This document shows, piece by piece, positions 12,179 to 26,801 of a stretch of 64,000 nt of DNA; position 1 is the first letter of the stretch, and every line of letters starts with the position of its first letter. The stretch spans positions 236,501 to 300,500 of the forward strand of contig VWND01000023.1 in the NCBI GenBank assembly GCA_009599575.1, in the 5' to 3' direction. The position numbers and the translations under genes are program-made. The DNA is from Blumeriella jaapii (Eukaryota > Ascomycota > Leotiomycetes > Helotiales > Drepanopezizaceae). The notes under the pieces were generated by a model. That model was not told the DNA's origin. It saw only the letters and a list, made by a program, of their open reading frames with translations, and did not search any database.

Positions 12179-12848
12179 CGTGGGGGCTCGGGGCTGGTTC
12201 TCAAATTCCTTCTTCTCGGGTGGAACCCTGAGACGGAACTCTGGACAAGGACTCGGCAGATAGATGGAAGCTCCACAATCGAACCTTGTGAGTTCTCAGG
12301 GCTGCAACTCTAAATCGAGCCGATGACGAGAATCGTGCTTTTGGGTTTCGGCTCTTGAGACAAGCAACTCGGAAAGTCAAATCTTCTCGGTGGAATTCGT
12401 GGATCTCGACGGATCGGTACCTATAAGTACCGTGCGGTAGGTGGTTGGCGTAAACAGGCAGGAAAGGAGCTCGTGGGATTGGGGAAGAGGAATGTATGCG
12501 TGCATGCCCGAGGAACAACAACAACAATCGCCGGTCGTTTTATAAGAAGACAGGTTGTCCTCCCCCCTTACACGAGATGCTTCCGGACCACGAGCAGAGT
12601 CAATGACGTCTAGGCGAGGCGCAACCCCGTGAGTGACCAAAGGGGCCAAGTTCGTCGCGAAGTTCGTCGCGCGTGAAAGGAGCTCGAGTCTCTCGTCTTT
12701 TTCCCCTCTTGAATCTTGAATCTTTCTGCCCGTTCCCCAATCCAGCCCAGCCAGATGATAACCGGTTTTCTTTCCCCCCCCCCCAAGTCACATTCCTTCC
12801 GCGCTGGACTCACGTCACCTTCTCTGCTGTTGGTCATCAAGCGAGGAC

Positions 12849-12931
12849 GTGAGCAAGCGAGCAAGCGAGCAAACAAACAAACAAGCAAGCACACAAGCAA
12901 ACAAGCAAGCAAACAAGCAAGCAAACAAGCA
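12849..12931. repeat. (CAAG/CAAA)n tetranucleotide tract
   Basis: About 20 head-to-tail four-base units, mostly AAGC and AAAC. The reverse complement (CTTG)n occurs in an intron at about 42507-42533. Confidence 0.85.
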
Positions 12932-13398
12932 CGTCAACTCGCCTTTCGACGGCTGTTGGCAGCTGCGAAACAGGAGACGCCATCCATGCTTGCTTCCAGA
13001 CTGATCTGCGTTGCCTTGGCACTTTATTCCGCTAAGACATGTATGCATGTACTGTACATACATACTTCCGTACCGCCGTACCTTCAGCTGTGTATGTATG
13101 TAGAGTACATGCAGTGAGTGCCTCATGCAGACGGCCGTGTCAAGAGACCCGTGCCAATAGCCATAGCCGAGAACTCAATGGCACTCTCCCCTCGGCAAGA
13201 GCATCAAGATTCTGATGTCGCAGCTTCGAGCCCCAGCCTCTTCCTCTCTGCGGATGTCGGTAGGTAACGCTAATTTCTCACAACACTGAGCTCAGATTCG
13301 TAGCTTGCGGCGCGCGCGCGCATATGGGCATGGGAACGGAAGTTCGTTTGTAAAAGACGTTGTGCACGCAAGTAGCTCACAGCTAGCTAGAGTAGCTA

Positions 13399-13455
13399 GG
13401 TATATGTAACTGATTCAAGGTATGTAACCGATTCAAGGCATGTAACTGATTCAAG
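13399..13455. repeat. triplicated 18-base direct repeat
   Basis: Three adjacent copies of TATGTAACTGATTCAAGG with one or two differences between copies. They lie about 150 bases upstream of the carboxylesterase start. Confidence 0.8.
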
Positions 13456-13602
13456 AGAAAGCGAACCGTTCATGTGAAGCCTAGCTCGGTCCTGAATTTC
13501 CTCACACGTCCAGGCGCAAACAGTCAAAAACGCGAGCCAACCAACCTACTTACTGTAGAGGCCGACACCGATCCAGCATTGGCCAGGATTTCCACGATCA
13601 AC

Positions 13603-15832
<2,230 letters not shown>

Positions 15833-16922
15833 TAGCAGCACGTCGTTACCTACTTAGCAGGGAGTTAGCCGTCCGTGAAGAAAATAAAACAAAATAAACA
15901 TATACATAAAAACTCGCCTGGTTTGCGTCGCATTAGCGACGCCGTTGTGAAAGCACTCGCATCTTCATGCCCGCCCGCCGCGCCTCGGGGGGTATCAAGC
16001 CCTCCTCCATCCCATCCCATCTCTCTCACCTGCTCCTGCTCCTGCTCCTCCTCTGCTGCTGCACCGCCACCGAAACGTCGGGCTCGCAGCGCCGGGGAAC
16101 ACACGTGAGAAGCTGGACGATGCCAACTTGTGCCCCGCGCGTCCAACGCGGTTTGGCTTCTCGGCTGCGTTGTGATGGGCGGGGCGGGGCAAGGCGAATC
16201 CCGTGGTGCTCGAGTATCGATCCGGAGCGTCGCTGTGGACTCGCTGCTGGTCCGGTGGTGCTTTGTTTACAAAGTCAAAGCTGCGTGCTGCTTAGCGAGA
16301 CTCGCTTAGAACCCCCCCCCCCCCCCCCCCCCCCCAAAAAAGGAGGGAGGCGTAGAGAGGGGGATTGACCGAGACCGTGTTTGCGCGATGTCGGTGATCG
16401 ATCTCGGTAGTCTGCTCTGGGGGGGGGAAACAGAGGTGTTTAGATGAGATCTTTCTTCTTGTGTGCTTTCTTGCTAGCCGTTGTTCGAGATTTCATACGA
16501 GCCTCCAAGGGGGAGGGGGAGCCTCGACATGTGTGTATTTGCTGATGGACTGGGGGGTTCGTTCTGCTTAAGGTAGGTAGTGTACAGTACCACTCGGCAC
16601 TGAGTCAAAAGCTAGAGTCTGGCGGTATGCAAGTAACAGCGAGCAGTCTGAAGGCGATTAGTCAAGTTACTGTACGGGTGGGTAGATTGTATGATCGCAT
16701 AATTTCACATTGGCTTTGAAGCTGCTAGTTCGGAGACCCGGCTTCGGGAAGCCGGCTCGAGTGAGTGAGTGTCAGCCCATGGCAGTTGCCTCCCGGCACA
16801 CGTGATCGCTCAGGCGGTTGTTCAAATGTCTTTCTCTTAGAAGGGAGAGAGACAATGGTTCTGATCTGACAGCTCTGCAGCAAGAATCTTCTAGCTCTAG
16901 CACTATATCATCGATTCTTCAA
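15833..16922. other. spacer with long poly-C tract
   Basis: No gene was recognised. A 24-C run lies at 16312-16335, immediately followed by A6. A GTGTACAGTACC word lies at about 16580. The carboxylesterase and the aspartic-protease-like gene converge here. Confidence 0.5.
16312..16335. repeat. poly-C homopolymer (24 bases)
   Basis: Uninterrupted C run. Similar tracts occur at 3939-3955, 12774-12784, 27774-27790 and 62697-62719, with poly-G at 58163-58176. Confidence 0.9.
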
Positions 16923-18478
16923 TCACAGCCTTCTCATACCTACCCTCTTGTCCTTCCACTGCCGAGAACTGTCAGAAACATGCTCAGTGATGTGATGAGA
17001 GAACTCACGTTAAACGCGACTTGTGCGTCGCGGAAGAACGGCTCCCCAATCACCCAAACATCTGCAAGTCCGTTACCACCCACGAGACGCAAAGATCCGG
17101 CCTCACTGCCCGTGTGAGCCGTTACGATGCCCATTCTAGATTCGACGACGATACCTATGCAGTAGCCGCTGCCCGCTGCCTGGCGCCCCAACGAGAATCT
17201 TCCTCCTGGCGAAAACGTACCCGCGTCTCTCTTCCCTTTTAGGACTTGCACGTTCCATTGTTCGAACTCGAAGTGTATCTTGGGAGGGTTGAAACAAGGA
17301 TACGCGTGGAACTGATCGTAGGGAGCCGGTAACTGCTTGCTTCCGGAAATGGATGAGTAGAACGAACGGGCGGCAAAAGGAGGGGCCACAATGAAAGGCG
17401 TGTTGACCTGCTGCTTGTGAGATTTCGGAACATACTGCAGGAGAGTGCTCACCGACGTCTAGGACGATGGGCTGATTCTCTAGCACTTTGATACCGTCGA
17501 CCCAAATGCCTCGCATCAAGATCTGCCACCAACCTTCAGCTCCGTGAACTTTCATCCACTGCCATGCGTCATCTAAACTGTCTGCCGGCTCTGCTTTGGT
17601 CGTGTCTCTCTTGGCCTCGTCATGTTCTCCCGGATTCAGCATGTCGTCCGTTTCTTTTGCAACTCGCCTTAACGAGCCTGCCGAAGTGCCCCCAATGCTG
17701 AAAATCCCTTCCCTGCCATTGACCAGAAGCAACGACCAAATAGGGACATCGATCACGTCCTTCTCTAGCAACTGTTGGAGAAGCCCCGCAGTCCTCGTCT
17801 GGCTCAGCGACGCCGATGGCGCAAGGCCCAAGTACGCTCCAGATGGAAGCAGAGCGCGGAGCCACTGCTTTGCCGGCCTGCAGTGCGCGAAGGAAATGGG
17901 AGCTGTCCGATGAAGAGTGGGTAAGTGTACGATGTCCGTTGGCTCTCGACACGTAGGAAAATCTATTGGAGCTTCCGAATCGACTGCACATCTGTGATCA
18001 GCACCACTCCCAAAGGACGTCCTCACCCAGCCTGCCTACCATAAGTTTTGCTGTTGAAATCCAGGAACCAGCTCCCCTTCGAGCTGCTTGTGCTGAAGAC
18101 CCACCAGTCCGCCGTCAACATGTCTAGATCCATGTCAACCGTCTGGGCAGGGTCTCCCATCCGCAGATCTGCAAACCAATTGCCCTCCCGCCCGACCTCT
18201 CCAAGCAGAATCGTGCTAGCCTGTGTGCCACGAATGCGTTTCGGTGTGCGCACCACCTTGTTGCCCATGAATTCGCGCGTCGTCGCATTGAATCGTGCCT
18301 CCACCAACTTCAGCTCTCCAAGCAGGCTCGTCATGTTCGCCGTGTCTGGCGCAGGGAAACTTCCCGAGCGGCGGGCGATGGTGTAATGGATCGGAGTCGA
18401 CTTGGTCGACACTGTTTCTGTTGCCGCTGCGAGGACCAGCCAACGTAGAAATTTCTCGACTGTGGTATTGCGACCCAT
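16923..18478 (-). CDS. pepsin-like (A1) aspartic protease homologue with degenerate active-site motifs
   Basis: Exons are 18478-18040, 17983-17457, 17407-17009 and 16958-16923 (466 aa). The fold is recognisable from WFADLRMGDPAQTVDMDLD, then TADWWVF, a middle ...GLAPSAS segment and FIVAPPFAARSFYSSI. The C-terminus reads VIGEPFFRDAQVAFN-WKDKRVGMRRL, typical of the family's last strands. Canonical DTG motifs are absent. The first is Asp-Met-Leu within one exon. The second reads LDV-NTPF across a splice, so the Asp is kept but Thr-Gly is lost. The donor at 17456 (GAC|GTCGGT) is weak; the better GGTGAGC nearby breaks the frame. The N-terminus (MGRNTTVEKFLRWLVLAAATETVS) may be a signal sequence or anchor. 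The family normally cleaves peptides at acid pH; this copy may be catalytically inactive or altered. Inactivity is inference. Confidence 0.75.
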
Positions 18479-19226
18479 TGCTGAACAGGTTTATGACAGA
18501 CGAATTGAAAGTGGCAAGACAGCGGCCGATGTCCTTGAGCTGACCTACCTAGCCAGTCCCGCGACGCTCGAAAGATGCGTGTTTGTAGAAACGACTTGAA
18601 GCTGTTGACTGACAGTGCCTTGGGCATGATCCAAGCCCAAATTCGGCTTGGAAAGAACGAGTCAAACTGGCCTACAGACCAGCACCGACTCTCCTCAGCC
18701 AGAGAACAACAAGAGACACAAGCGCAAGATGAACCTACACTCAGCCTGATGACGTTTGCAGGAAGAAAGAATAACAAAAGAGAGAAGTCATTTGGAATCG
18801 CAGATAAGGAGCTCACATTGCGAGCATGCCACGTGATACCCGGTCCAATCTATAGATATCGCTTCCCTCGAGGTTGAAACAGGCACAAACAACCCGCGGA
18901 CGCTTTTTCGTACTTAAGTATGCCCGAATTATCGCTAGAGGCCCGTCAACATAAACTTGTGTACCATGACGCGCTCTCATCACCCACGCCCCCAAGATCA
19001 ACGTTGCTCCCTTGACCCGACCACCGCAACGACACAGAAAGGAGGGGAAAGCCACTTGAAGATGGAAGTGGCGTCCCCAATCGTTTTTTCCCAAAAACCG
19101 GTATGAAAGAAGATATGAACCCAAATATTATAGTTAGGTAGAGTAGAAGGGTATTATTTCTACACGAAGAACGCAATCGATGCACGTGTGGGAAACTCAT
19201 CAGTCGTAACACAGCAGCCTTAGACC
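18479..19226. other. spacer between two tandem minus-strand genes
   Basis: It carries the promoter of the aspartic-protease-like gene and the 3' flank of the next region. No coding or repeat signal was recognised. Confidence 0.45.
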
Positions 19227-20792
19227 TCATCTCCGTACAGCGAGGGTCAGGCAATCAAGCACCTTGTACACGTTCTTAGCGCGGTCGAATTCATGGACAA
19301 CAAGGTGGACTCACTCCTTCGGGGATAACGCCCTGGTTGTAGAGATGCTTGCTGATGCCCTTCACGAGCTCCATTTGCTCTTCTGGGGTCAGCCCATTGA
19401 TCGCGCTTTCAATAACGCCCCCGAGAGACACTTTGTAGACGGCGATGAAGCTGTGATAGTACATGTATGCGAAAAATCCCATGATGAACTGGCAGTCCAT
19501 GCGGTCGGTGATTCCACCGTGACCAGGAATCGAGTCACCAAAGTCCTTGATCTTAAAGGTGCGCTTGAGGCCGGAGGCAAAGAAACCCCCGAAAGGGGCA
19601 ATGAGGGAAGCGAAGGTTCCGAAGACCAGGATGTGAACTTGCATCGGGGCCATGTGGAAAGACTTGAAGTAGGGGAACCAGATTGGGAGGTGGTACAGGC
19701 TCGGAAGAAAAACCGGGTTGGGTGTGCATTGGAGGCCGGTCCAGATGTTTGCTCCGAGATCCTAGCAAGATTCTTTAGCAGAGCACTTGGTCGCAGCTTG
19801 TCAGAGACTCACATTCACAGGGCAAATGAAGTACTTGTATCTCATCAAAACATTGGTCATGCCCACTCCAAAGATGATTGTGAGAATCCAAGCCCCGACA
19901 AACCCTTCTACGGTCTTTTTTGGCGACAACTTGATGAGTTGTGTCCGGCCAAACGTGATTCCACAGATATAGGCAAAGATATCGTTGCAAATAACCAGAG
20001 AGACGGGCAAGAAGAACCAGATCATTCCCTCGAAGACATTGTTCATAATGAAGTGCGCCTGCACTACAATCAAGTATAATGCCATATGGGTCCAGGCGAA
20101 TTGCGTGAATTGGAATCGGTAGTGTCCGGCTTGCAGGGAAGCCACGAAAAAGACGAATCCTAGAATTGGTCAGCCCTTTTCTCTAAGGGCGCTCTCAATC
20201 ATGTAACAATTACCTATCACATAGAGCATGAAACTTATGAATCGATGATGAGTCGCGAACGGTAGGAGCACTTTGTCGACCAGCACGATGTGCTTGAAGT
20301 AGTAAATCACGCTCTCCCCATACAGGAAGTACATGGTCGTCGCCAGCCAGTACCAATTCAAGGCCTTCGTGAACTTCAATCTTCGAGCTCGGCTAGGAAC
20401 ATTGGCGATCGCAATAACCTCCTTGAACGACACGATCTGGACTGCGGTCACGATAGCAATAATGTAGATGTGGCCCATGAACATCGCCCCAAAGAAGGCG
20501 CCGATCATCACGAATGTCCATATCGACCGGGTGATGAAGGTCGCTTTCTTCTTCTCGTACTCCGACACTGGCGGCTCCTGGGACTCGCACCAAAGTTAGC
20601 AATATCCTTCTCATTCTGGGCGGCCAGGAGAAATACGTCTAATGTGCCATCGTGTCCCGCCCTGGATTGAGTCGGCGAGCCTGGCTCTGAAGGCGCCTCG
20701 CTGATATCGGAGAAGCTGCTCCTCCTCCCGTCCAGGCCCGAGCTGTGGCCATTTCGATGGTTGAACTTAATATTGCGGCGTGGTTTCGCCAT
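19227..20792 (-). CDS. CDS1: CDP-diacylglycerol synthase (phosphatidate cytidylyltransferase)
   Basis: It makes CDP-diacylglycerol from phosphatidate and CTP in the ER, feeding phosphatidylinositol, phosphatidylserine and cardiolipin synthesis. Exons are 20792-20637, 20577-20214, 20159-19813, 19761-19315 and 19262-19227 (449 aa, frame exact). The soluble Arg/Ser-rich N-terminus (MAKPRRNIKFNHRNG) is followed by about eight membrane segments. The CDS signature is intact near the C-terminus: SGLKRTFKIKDFGDSIPGHG then GITDRMD. Intron 1 (59 nt) has a GTATTT donor and a TTGCTAAC branch point. The last exon is only 12 codons (VLDCLTLAVRR) and rests on splice consensus; an alternative acceptor at TAAG would add NVYK. 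It is divergent with the checkpoint gene, sharing a 667-base promoter region. Confidence 0.93.
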
Positions 20793-21459
20793 CGTATCTG
20801 GGCTTTCGATCGGACGCCGAGTGCCACTGTCCTCTCGTGCTCTTCCGCCCGAGGGGGTTGACGGCCTTTGGCGATTTCTTGCTTGCCAAGGCGCGAATGC
20901 TTTCTTCCTTTCGAGGCCGCGCGCGCGTCTGACGTGCAAGTGACAGCGGAAGGTCCTCGATAGATGCGCCGTCGTGCAAGTGCGCGGCGTCGAGGTAGGA
21001 TGTATGAAGAGTCTGTTGTGCGGACTCTGGAGTGGTGGAGAAAGCGAGTTTGTTCGTTCGTTCAGGAAGTCTGGGCTGGGCGCTGACGTACCCGGCGAGT
21101 GAGTCTAAGCCGGTCGGGCGCGAGAGCCGACCCGAGAAACACCAGAGCGATAGATGCCAGGAAATGGTAGAAGATACAAGACAGAAAGCGCTCGGAATCG
21201 CAAGCATCGGCCAAAGCAAAGATGATGGTGTTGTGATGTTCCGAGCAGCATCAAGAACACACATGTGGAAAGATTCGCGGATCAATGAAACTCCGGTGAT
21301 GCAATGTGGAGCCGCGGAGGATCGCGCGCGTCCCACGTCCTACGGCGCGTTTCTGTTCGTGTCGAGAGTCTTTGAACAAACATGTTGAGGCCATCCAGAC
21401 TTGCCCTTGCCCTTGACCAACCACGCAGACCCCGTCCACGGCGATGAATCTCCCTCGGG
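20793..21459. promoter_or_regulatory. shared divergent promoter region, CDS1 and ATRIP-like gene
   Basis: The head-to-head start codons are 667 bases apart, with no conserved coding sequence between them. No TATA box was recognised. Confidence 0.4.
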
Positions 21460-23879
21460 ATGGCAGGGCACGACGACGATGGCGACAGCTTCTTCGGCGA
21501 CGATGATCTGGACGCCTTGCCAGAAGACGCGCTGGACGAGCTGGAGAACAACGCCATCCAGTTTACCCAGGCCTCCCGATATCAACCGCCTCCGTCTTCC
21601 GACTATGGCGACGAGTTTGACGATGAGGATCTAGACGATGCCATTGTGGTTGACGAGTCGCGAAGTGCGCCCGTCACCACGCACTACCCTCATCGAAGCA
21701 TTCCCGGTCAGACCCCACAGCGATTCCAGCACAGCATTGCGAACCATCTCCTGGCCCAGCGACAATTCCCAAGCCCTCCGGCCAAGTTCCACCAGCCCCA
21801 ATCCGATCAGTCCCTTCGAGCCACCCTGCAGCATCGAGAAGGGGATTCTCTGCAAAACGATCAGCGCAGTGCTGCTTCGACGCCAGCCATTTCGGAGGTG
21901 GAACAACTCAGGCGCAAGGTCGAGGAGGTGGAGCGCTATCGGCTGTATCGAGGTTGTGCTGACCATCAGCAGTTAACCAGGGAGACGAGCAGTCTCAGGA
22001 GCCAAGTTAACGCCAAGGTCGGTGAGATCTCTATCGTGCGAAGCAAGCATGAGACCACCGTCAAGGAGTACGAACGAGAGATTGCAGCCCAACGGAAGCT
22101 TGGGGATGACAAGCTCGCAAAGCAGCAGAAGGCTCTGGAGGCTGCGCGAATCGCCGAGAAGAATGCTGCCACTGAAAGAGACTTCATCAAGCGAGACCTG
22201 GCCGAAGAAATTGAGAGGGTTCGCAAGCTAAATAAGGCGAGGGACGGGGAGAGGAAAGCAATTGATTTGACTGCAACCCCGAAAAAGAAAAAGACGCTAC
22301 CACACCGAGATGGATTTGACGACGATGAGATTGAGATAGCATCACCGTCCAAGATCTCTCCATCGAAGTATCGAAAGCGAAACGCTGGCTCCCCATCCAA
22401 ACCAGGCAAGAGGAAGCGGAAAACTGTCGAAAGCCCGGCGGGACCTTTGCAGATCATCTTCCAAGAAGAATCTGCATTCACGGACCCCGGTCAAAGTGCC
22501 CCCGTCCTAGACGAAGCGCTCATAGCAAAACTAGGTATCCATGATGAACGATTTGATGTATGATCTCCCACGATTCCTCTGGCTTGCAATTCCTGATAAA
22601 ACTATACAGTTTCTTGGAATAATGTTAGACCACCGTGTGGATGGCAAGAAACTGCGTACATTTGAGGAGTTAGGGAAGCATGCTTATCCATCTGCTCCTC
22701 AAGAGTCATTTCAGTCCATTTTGTTGAGCAAGATCCCATCTCTGGGATTCCAGAAGCTGTCGAAAGATCTTGAAATAGACTTTTGCGAGTTGCTTATTTC
22801 CATATGGACTCAATGCATGGATGAAGAATATGTAGGTCGCTACGAATGCCTCGAAGTTCAAGCACTGCTGACCGGCTCGTAGTATGAGCCCATGTATCTG
22901 TTTGTTGCTATGTTGACATTTGCTTTAGAGCTCAACACGTCGTCAATAGCTCCATTTATCATCGACACGTTGCTGCCGATTGCTCAGCGAACCGCTGATC
23001 GTGTGGCTATACCTCGATTTAACAGGGCGGCATACGACGATGTCATCGATTGTACAGCATGCATGTCCCTCATCTACCTCGCCGCTCAAGGCTGTATGTC
23101 GAGCCCGGAGCATATTTTGCGCTTCTGGAAGCATATGCGTTGGGACCTCATCCTTTTCATGCTAAGTCCCAATCAAGGTCCAACGGACGTCGAATTGATG
23201 TTAGACCTCTTGTCCACGAGTATTATGAAAGACAGTTTTGGCGCATTGCCCGGCGACGGGACAATGCATAACCAGCCAGGTTACATCATTGACCGGATCT
23301 CTTTCTGCTTCACCGAGATACCAAGAAAAGTGGTGCCTGCCACTAAATGGGAAGCTCCGAACAAGCCCATCATTGGCGAAAAGTGGGCTGCTAGCGACAT
23401 ATCGCATTTGCAGATCCGATCTCTTCTGCTGCTTATTGGAATGACCCGCTCTCCCTACGCCAGTAATGCTCTGGCTGCCCATCAACATCTGCTCGGGAAG
23501 CTGGTCTCTCTCATCAGCGATGCAATGGACAGTCTGTACGACTATCAATCTGGCCGTGAAGACAGGCAAGTCTTTCCGAGCATGACCACGCTGTCATGCT
23601 AATATTCATAGTGCACGAATCGTGACTCTGGCCACGCGACTACTGCACTACATAGTAACCAAATACGAGAACCTCGACCTCCAGAAGAAACTCTCCACCG
23701 TCCCCGGCGGCTGCCAGAAATACCTCCTGTGTCTCTCCCGACTCAATTTCTCCGAGGACGACCTCGTCTTGGAATCGGGCATCGAACCTGATGTCGCGGG
23801 TCTTGCCTTCGAGCTTCTCGGCCTCCGCGTCACGCCCGAAGAAGGCGACGCCATTCACGACGCCTTCTCCAGCTCGTGA
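21460..23879 (+). CDS. ATRIP/Rad26/UvsD-type DNA damage checkpoint protein
   Basis: Exons are 21460-22557, 22610-22831, 22883-23565 and 23612-23879 (756 aa, frame exact). The family is the obligate partner of the ATR kinase (Rad26 in S. pombe, UvsD in Aspergillus, Lcd1/Ddc2 in yeast), recruiting it to RPA-coated single-stranded DNA. An acidic N-terminus (MAGHDDDGDSFFGDDDLDAL) carries the RPA-binding-like patch. A coiled coil follows at about 145-275 (EVEQLRRKVEEVERYR). Next comes a Lys/Arg/Pro-rich linker with several SP sites, then a helical C-terminal half (FLGIMLDHRVDGKKLRTFEE onward). Intron 3 (23566-23611) starts with GCAAGT and ends TTCATAG, so it is a GC-AG intron; the family frame SARIVTLATRLLHY requires it. 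Confidence 0.82.
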
Positions 23880-24742
23880 TTTTACCCCTGTGAATAAATG
23901 TACATAGCGTGCGTGTAAGAATCGGACTCGGGCGTTCCGGGGCCGGGATACCACGAGCGAATAAATGATGCGGTATTCTGTTGGGAGGCATAGAAATCGC
24001 ATTGAACGGAGTATGCAACGATGATTTTCCCCAGTCCAATTCTATGACTCTTGCGGATATGCGCCACTGACGTCTTGCTGCGACGCCAGCTCATTGTGCG
24101 CTCCGAAGCGGAAGGGCTCATCTCTTGAAAACGAACGTTCAGAGAAATTGATCGAGGTTACATGTCTAGATTAGAAATGCCCGGAAGCGCAGGCAATGGC
24201 AACCCCAAGTTCATTGTTTACATGGGCACGGACAAGGGGCCTCTGGCCTTCTCCACAAGCGAAAGCACAGACGGGGAAACCCATCACGGCCGAAAATGTG
24301 GATCCTTCGCTACGGACGACACCTCGAAGCCATCACGTAGATCACAACATCACCACCTCAGACTCGCATTACCGATAGGTAAGTCAACTGCTCTCAGCAT
24401 CGCATTTGTCTCTAGTCTCGCTTATCCCTTTTACCTGTTCTGTCACATTTCCTAAAAGTGCACGCAAAAAAGACGGTACGATGACAGAAGAGAGCTGCGG
24501 TTGAGAAATCCTAGCTCCTATTTCGCTCCTGATCCACGACTCCACGGTCCGTCCATCATGGTCGCGCGCATACCCGGAAAAGCAATCGACGGGCAGCCGT
24601 AGCAGAACGGCGTCCTTCGCACGACATGCCCGCTGCCGAAGATGGGGCGGAAACATCGGGGCAAAGAGGGGCAAATGAAAATCTAAAGTACAGGTAAGGT
24701 GCTGACAGAGTTGAAACAGGCGGCCGATGTGAAAGTTGCAGG
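23880..24742. other. convergent spacer
   Basis: It lies between the 3' ends of the checkpoint gene and the hexose transporter. Short open frames are present, but none resembles a known protein, and no repeats were seen. Confidence 0.45.
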
Positions 24743-26801
24743 TTAGACGCCAGAGTCGACGGCAGAGATCTCGCCTTCGGCTTCCTCGGTGTGGGCGGCA
24801 GCCTTCTTTGCTCCGTTGGTGCTGCGGGGCGGCACCTTGTCGTTGGTGACCTTTCTCACAGGTGAGCGTTTTGTCTCAACTGTTTGCTTATTAGGGGCTT
24901 GGTGGGATGGACGTACCATGCCAGCATCGGCAGCCCAAGTGGAATGGGGGACCCAAGCGGCGGAAGTGCGTGGGCTCGTCTCCTCGAGCATACGGTCGAC
25001 TTGTTCGAGAGAAAGGCCCTTGGTTTCAGGAACGAGCAAGTAGGCGTAGACGAAGCAGGCCGTGCAGAGCGAGCCCCAGACGAAGAAGACTTTCGATCCC
25101 AGATCCGCCTCGCCCTTGTGCTTGCCAACCATGTAGGGGGTGATGACGGCAATGATGCAGTTCCACAGCCAGTTGCTAGCGGTCGAGAGGGCGACACCGC
25201 GAGAGCGGATGGGCAGGGGGAAGATCTCGCCGACCAGAACCCAGGCGCCGGGACCCCAGGTGGTGGCGAAGAATGCGATGTAGATGCAGATGAAGGCGAT
25301 CTGGGCCGAGACTGCCGACTGGTTGTGCTGACTCTCGCGACCGGCGCTCACGCCGATGATGGCGACGATGAACTCGCAGACCAGCATGCCCAGCGCACCC
25401 CAGATCATAATTGTACGGCGCCCGAATCTCTCAATGGTCCAGAAAGAGATGGGCGTGGTGCAGACGTTGACAAGAGTCGTGATGAGACCGATCAGGAAAG
25501 GATTGCTGATGGTACCAAGCTCTTGGAAGAAAGTCGTCCCAAAGTAAAAGATGAAGTTGATGCCGGTGAACTGTTGCATCATCTATCTTGAAGTCAGCAC
25601 GCGAGTCTCAGCACAGTTGACCGCGGAGGGGGATTTTCTCTCGGATCTGGAGCAGAGCAAGCTTACCTGGAGGGATGTACCGAGAATGACACGGCGCAAG
25701 TTCGAGGACGGCTTGCGGAGGCCACCGGTGAAGCAGGACATCCAGGTCTTGATATAGCCTCCTTGTGGAATAACCGACACCTCGTACTCGTTGTTGGCAA
25801 CGATCTCAGCAAGCTCCTGTTGAACGAGTTCTGACTCCGGGGCTTGACCACGCAGACGGCCCAAAACGTTGATTGCGCGCCCGAGGTCGCCCTTCTTTAC
25901 GTAGTATCTTGGTGATTCCGGGAGGAGGAACAGGCCGACAGCGAGGATGATGGCCCAGAGCATCTGAATAGCAATCGGGATGCGATATGAGCCGGTATCG
26001 AGTCTGTCTTGGGTGCCGTAATCAACACAGGAGGCGAGAAGGATTCCAATCGTAACGCAGAATTGGTAGCCAGAGACGATTGCGCCGCGGACCTGGGTGA
26101 AGTCAGCAATGGCGCGCTTGCTGAGTAGAAGAATTCTTTGGACAGGAGAGAGCAGGAATGGAAGCCTCATACCTTCTTTGGTGCGATTTCACTCATGTAC
26201 AAGATGATAATGGCAGAGACAAATCCTACGCCAAAGCCCGCGATGAGTCGTCCACTGCATCAAAGTTAGACCAGTGTTTGGTAGAATTTGGGAATTTTGG
26301 TATGTGTCAAAGAATCCTCGACTCTTCAGGCACATTTGAGAGTCAAAGGCTTTCGTTCACGGGGTGGATTCAACGGGAGATTTGTACATACGTTACGAGA
26401 AGACCGAGCGCAGTCGACGCGGTCTGAAGGATGACGCCGATGATAAAGACCAGGCAGCCCAAGATGATGGTCGCACGACGTCCAATCCAGTCCGCCAAAT
26501 CACCGGCAATCAGAGCACCGAAGAAGGTACCGGCAGAGAGAATCGAGGTGATCAGCGACTTCTTCCAGGCCGGGAGAGTGAATGCATCCTTCTCGGCTTG
26601 TGTAGCGCCTGAGCCTGGGATGGGGATGCCAGTGTACAGATTGATGAAGTACTTCATGCCCATGACCCCGGAGATGTATCCAGAATCATATCCAAAGAAG
26701 ATACCCCCGAACGAGGCGAAAGCGCACATGAGGTATGCTTTGAGAGTCATCGGGGCCTCGATCCGATCCAAGTCCGCCGTGGCCTTGAGGTGACTAGCCA
26801 T
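24743..26801 (-). CDS. MFS hexose transporter (high-affinity glucose transporter type)
   Basis: Exons are 26801-26392, 26254-26173, 26092-25667, 25582-24917 and 24850-24743 (563 aa, frame exact). It is a 12-TM plasma-membrane sugar:proton symporter of the major facilitator family. Diagnostic motifs are FGYDSGYISGVMG, GDLADWIGRR, GRLIAGFGVGFVS, LPESPRYYVKKGD, QQFTGINFIFYFGTTFF, and VPETKGLSLEQVDRM after TM12. The cytosolic C-terminus is long and charged. The last intron (24916-24851, 66 nt) is in frame, so retention would only lengthen the tail. The start is the first ATG in frame; in-frame codons above it (VPVEKYSAE) resemble relatives but have no ATG, so an upstream coding exon is possible. 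Substrate is inferred from the family. Confidence 0.87.

Larger units (their letters stand above)
12179..13602. other. spacer between the secreted protein and the carboxylesterase
   Basis: No conserved coding sequence was seen. It contains an 11-C run at 12774-12784, a CAAGCAAA-type tetranucleotide tract at about 12849-12931, TGTAC words at 13047-13078 and a triplicated 18-mer at about 13399-13455. It presumably carries the promoters of both divergent flanking genes. Confidence 0.5.
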
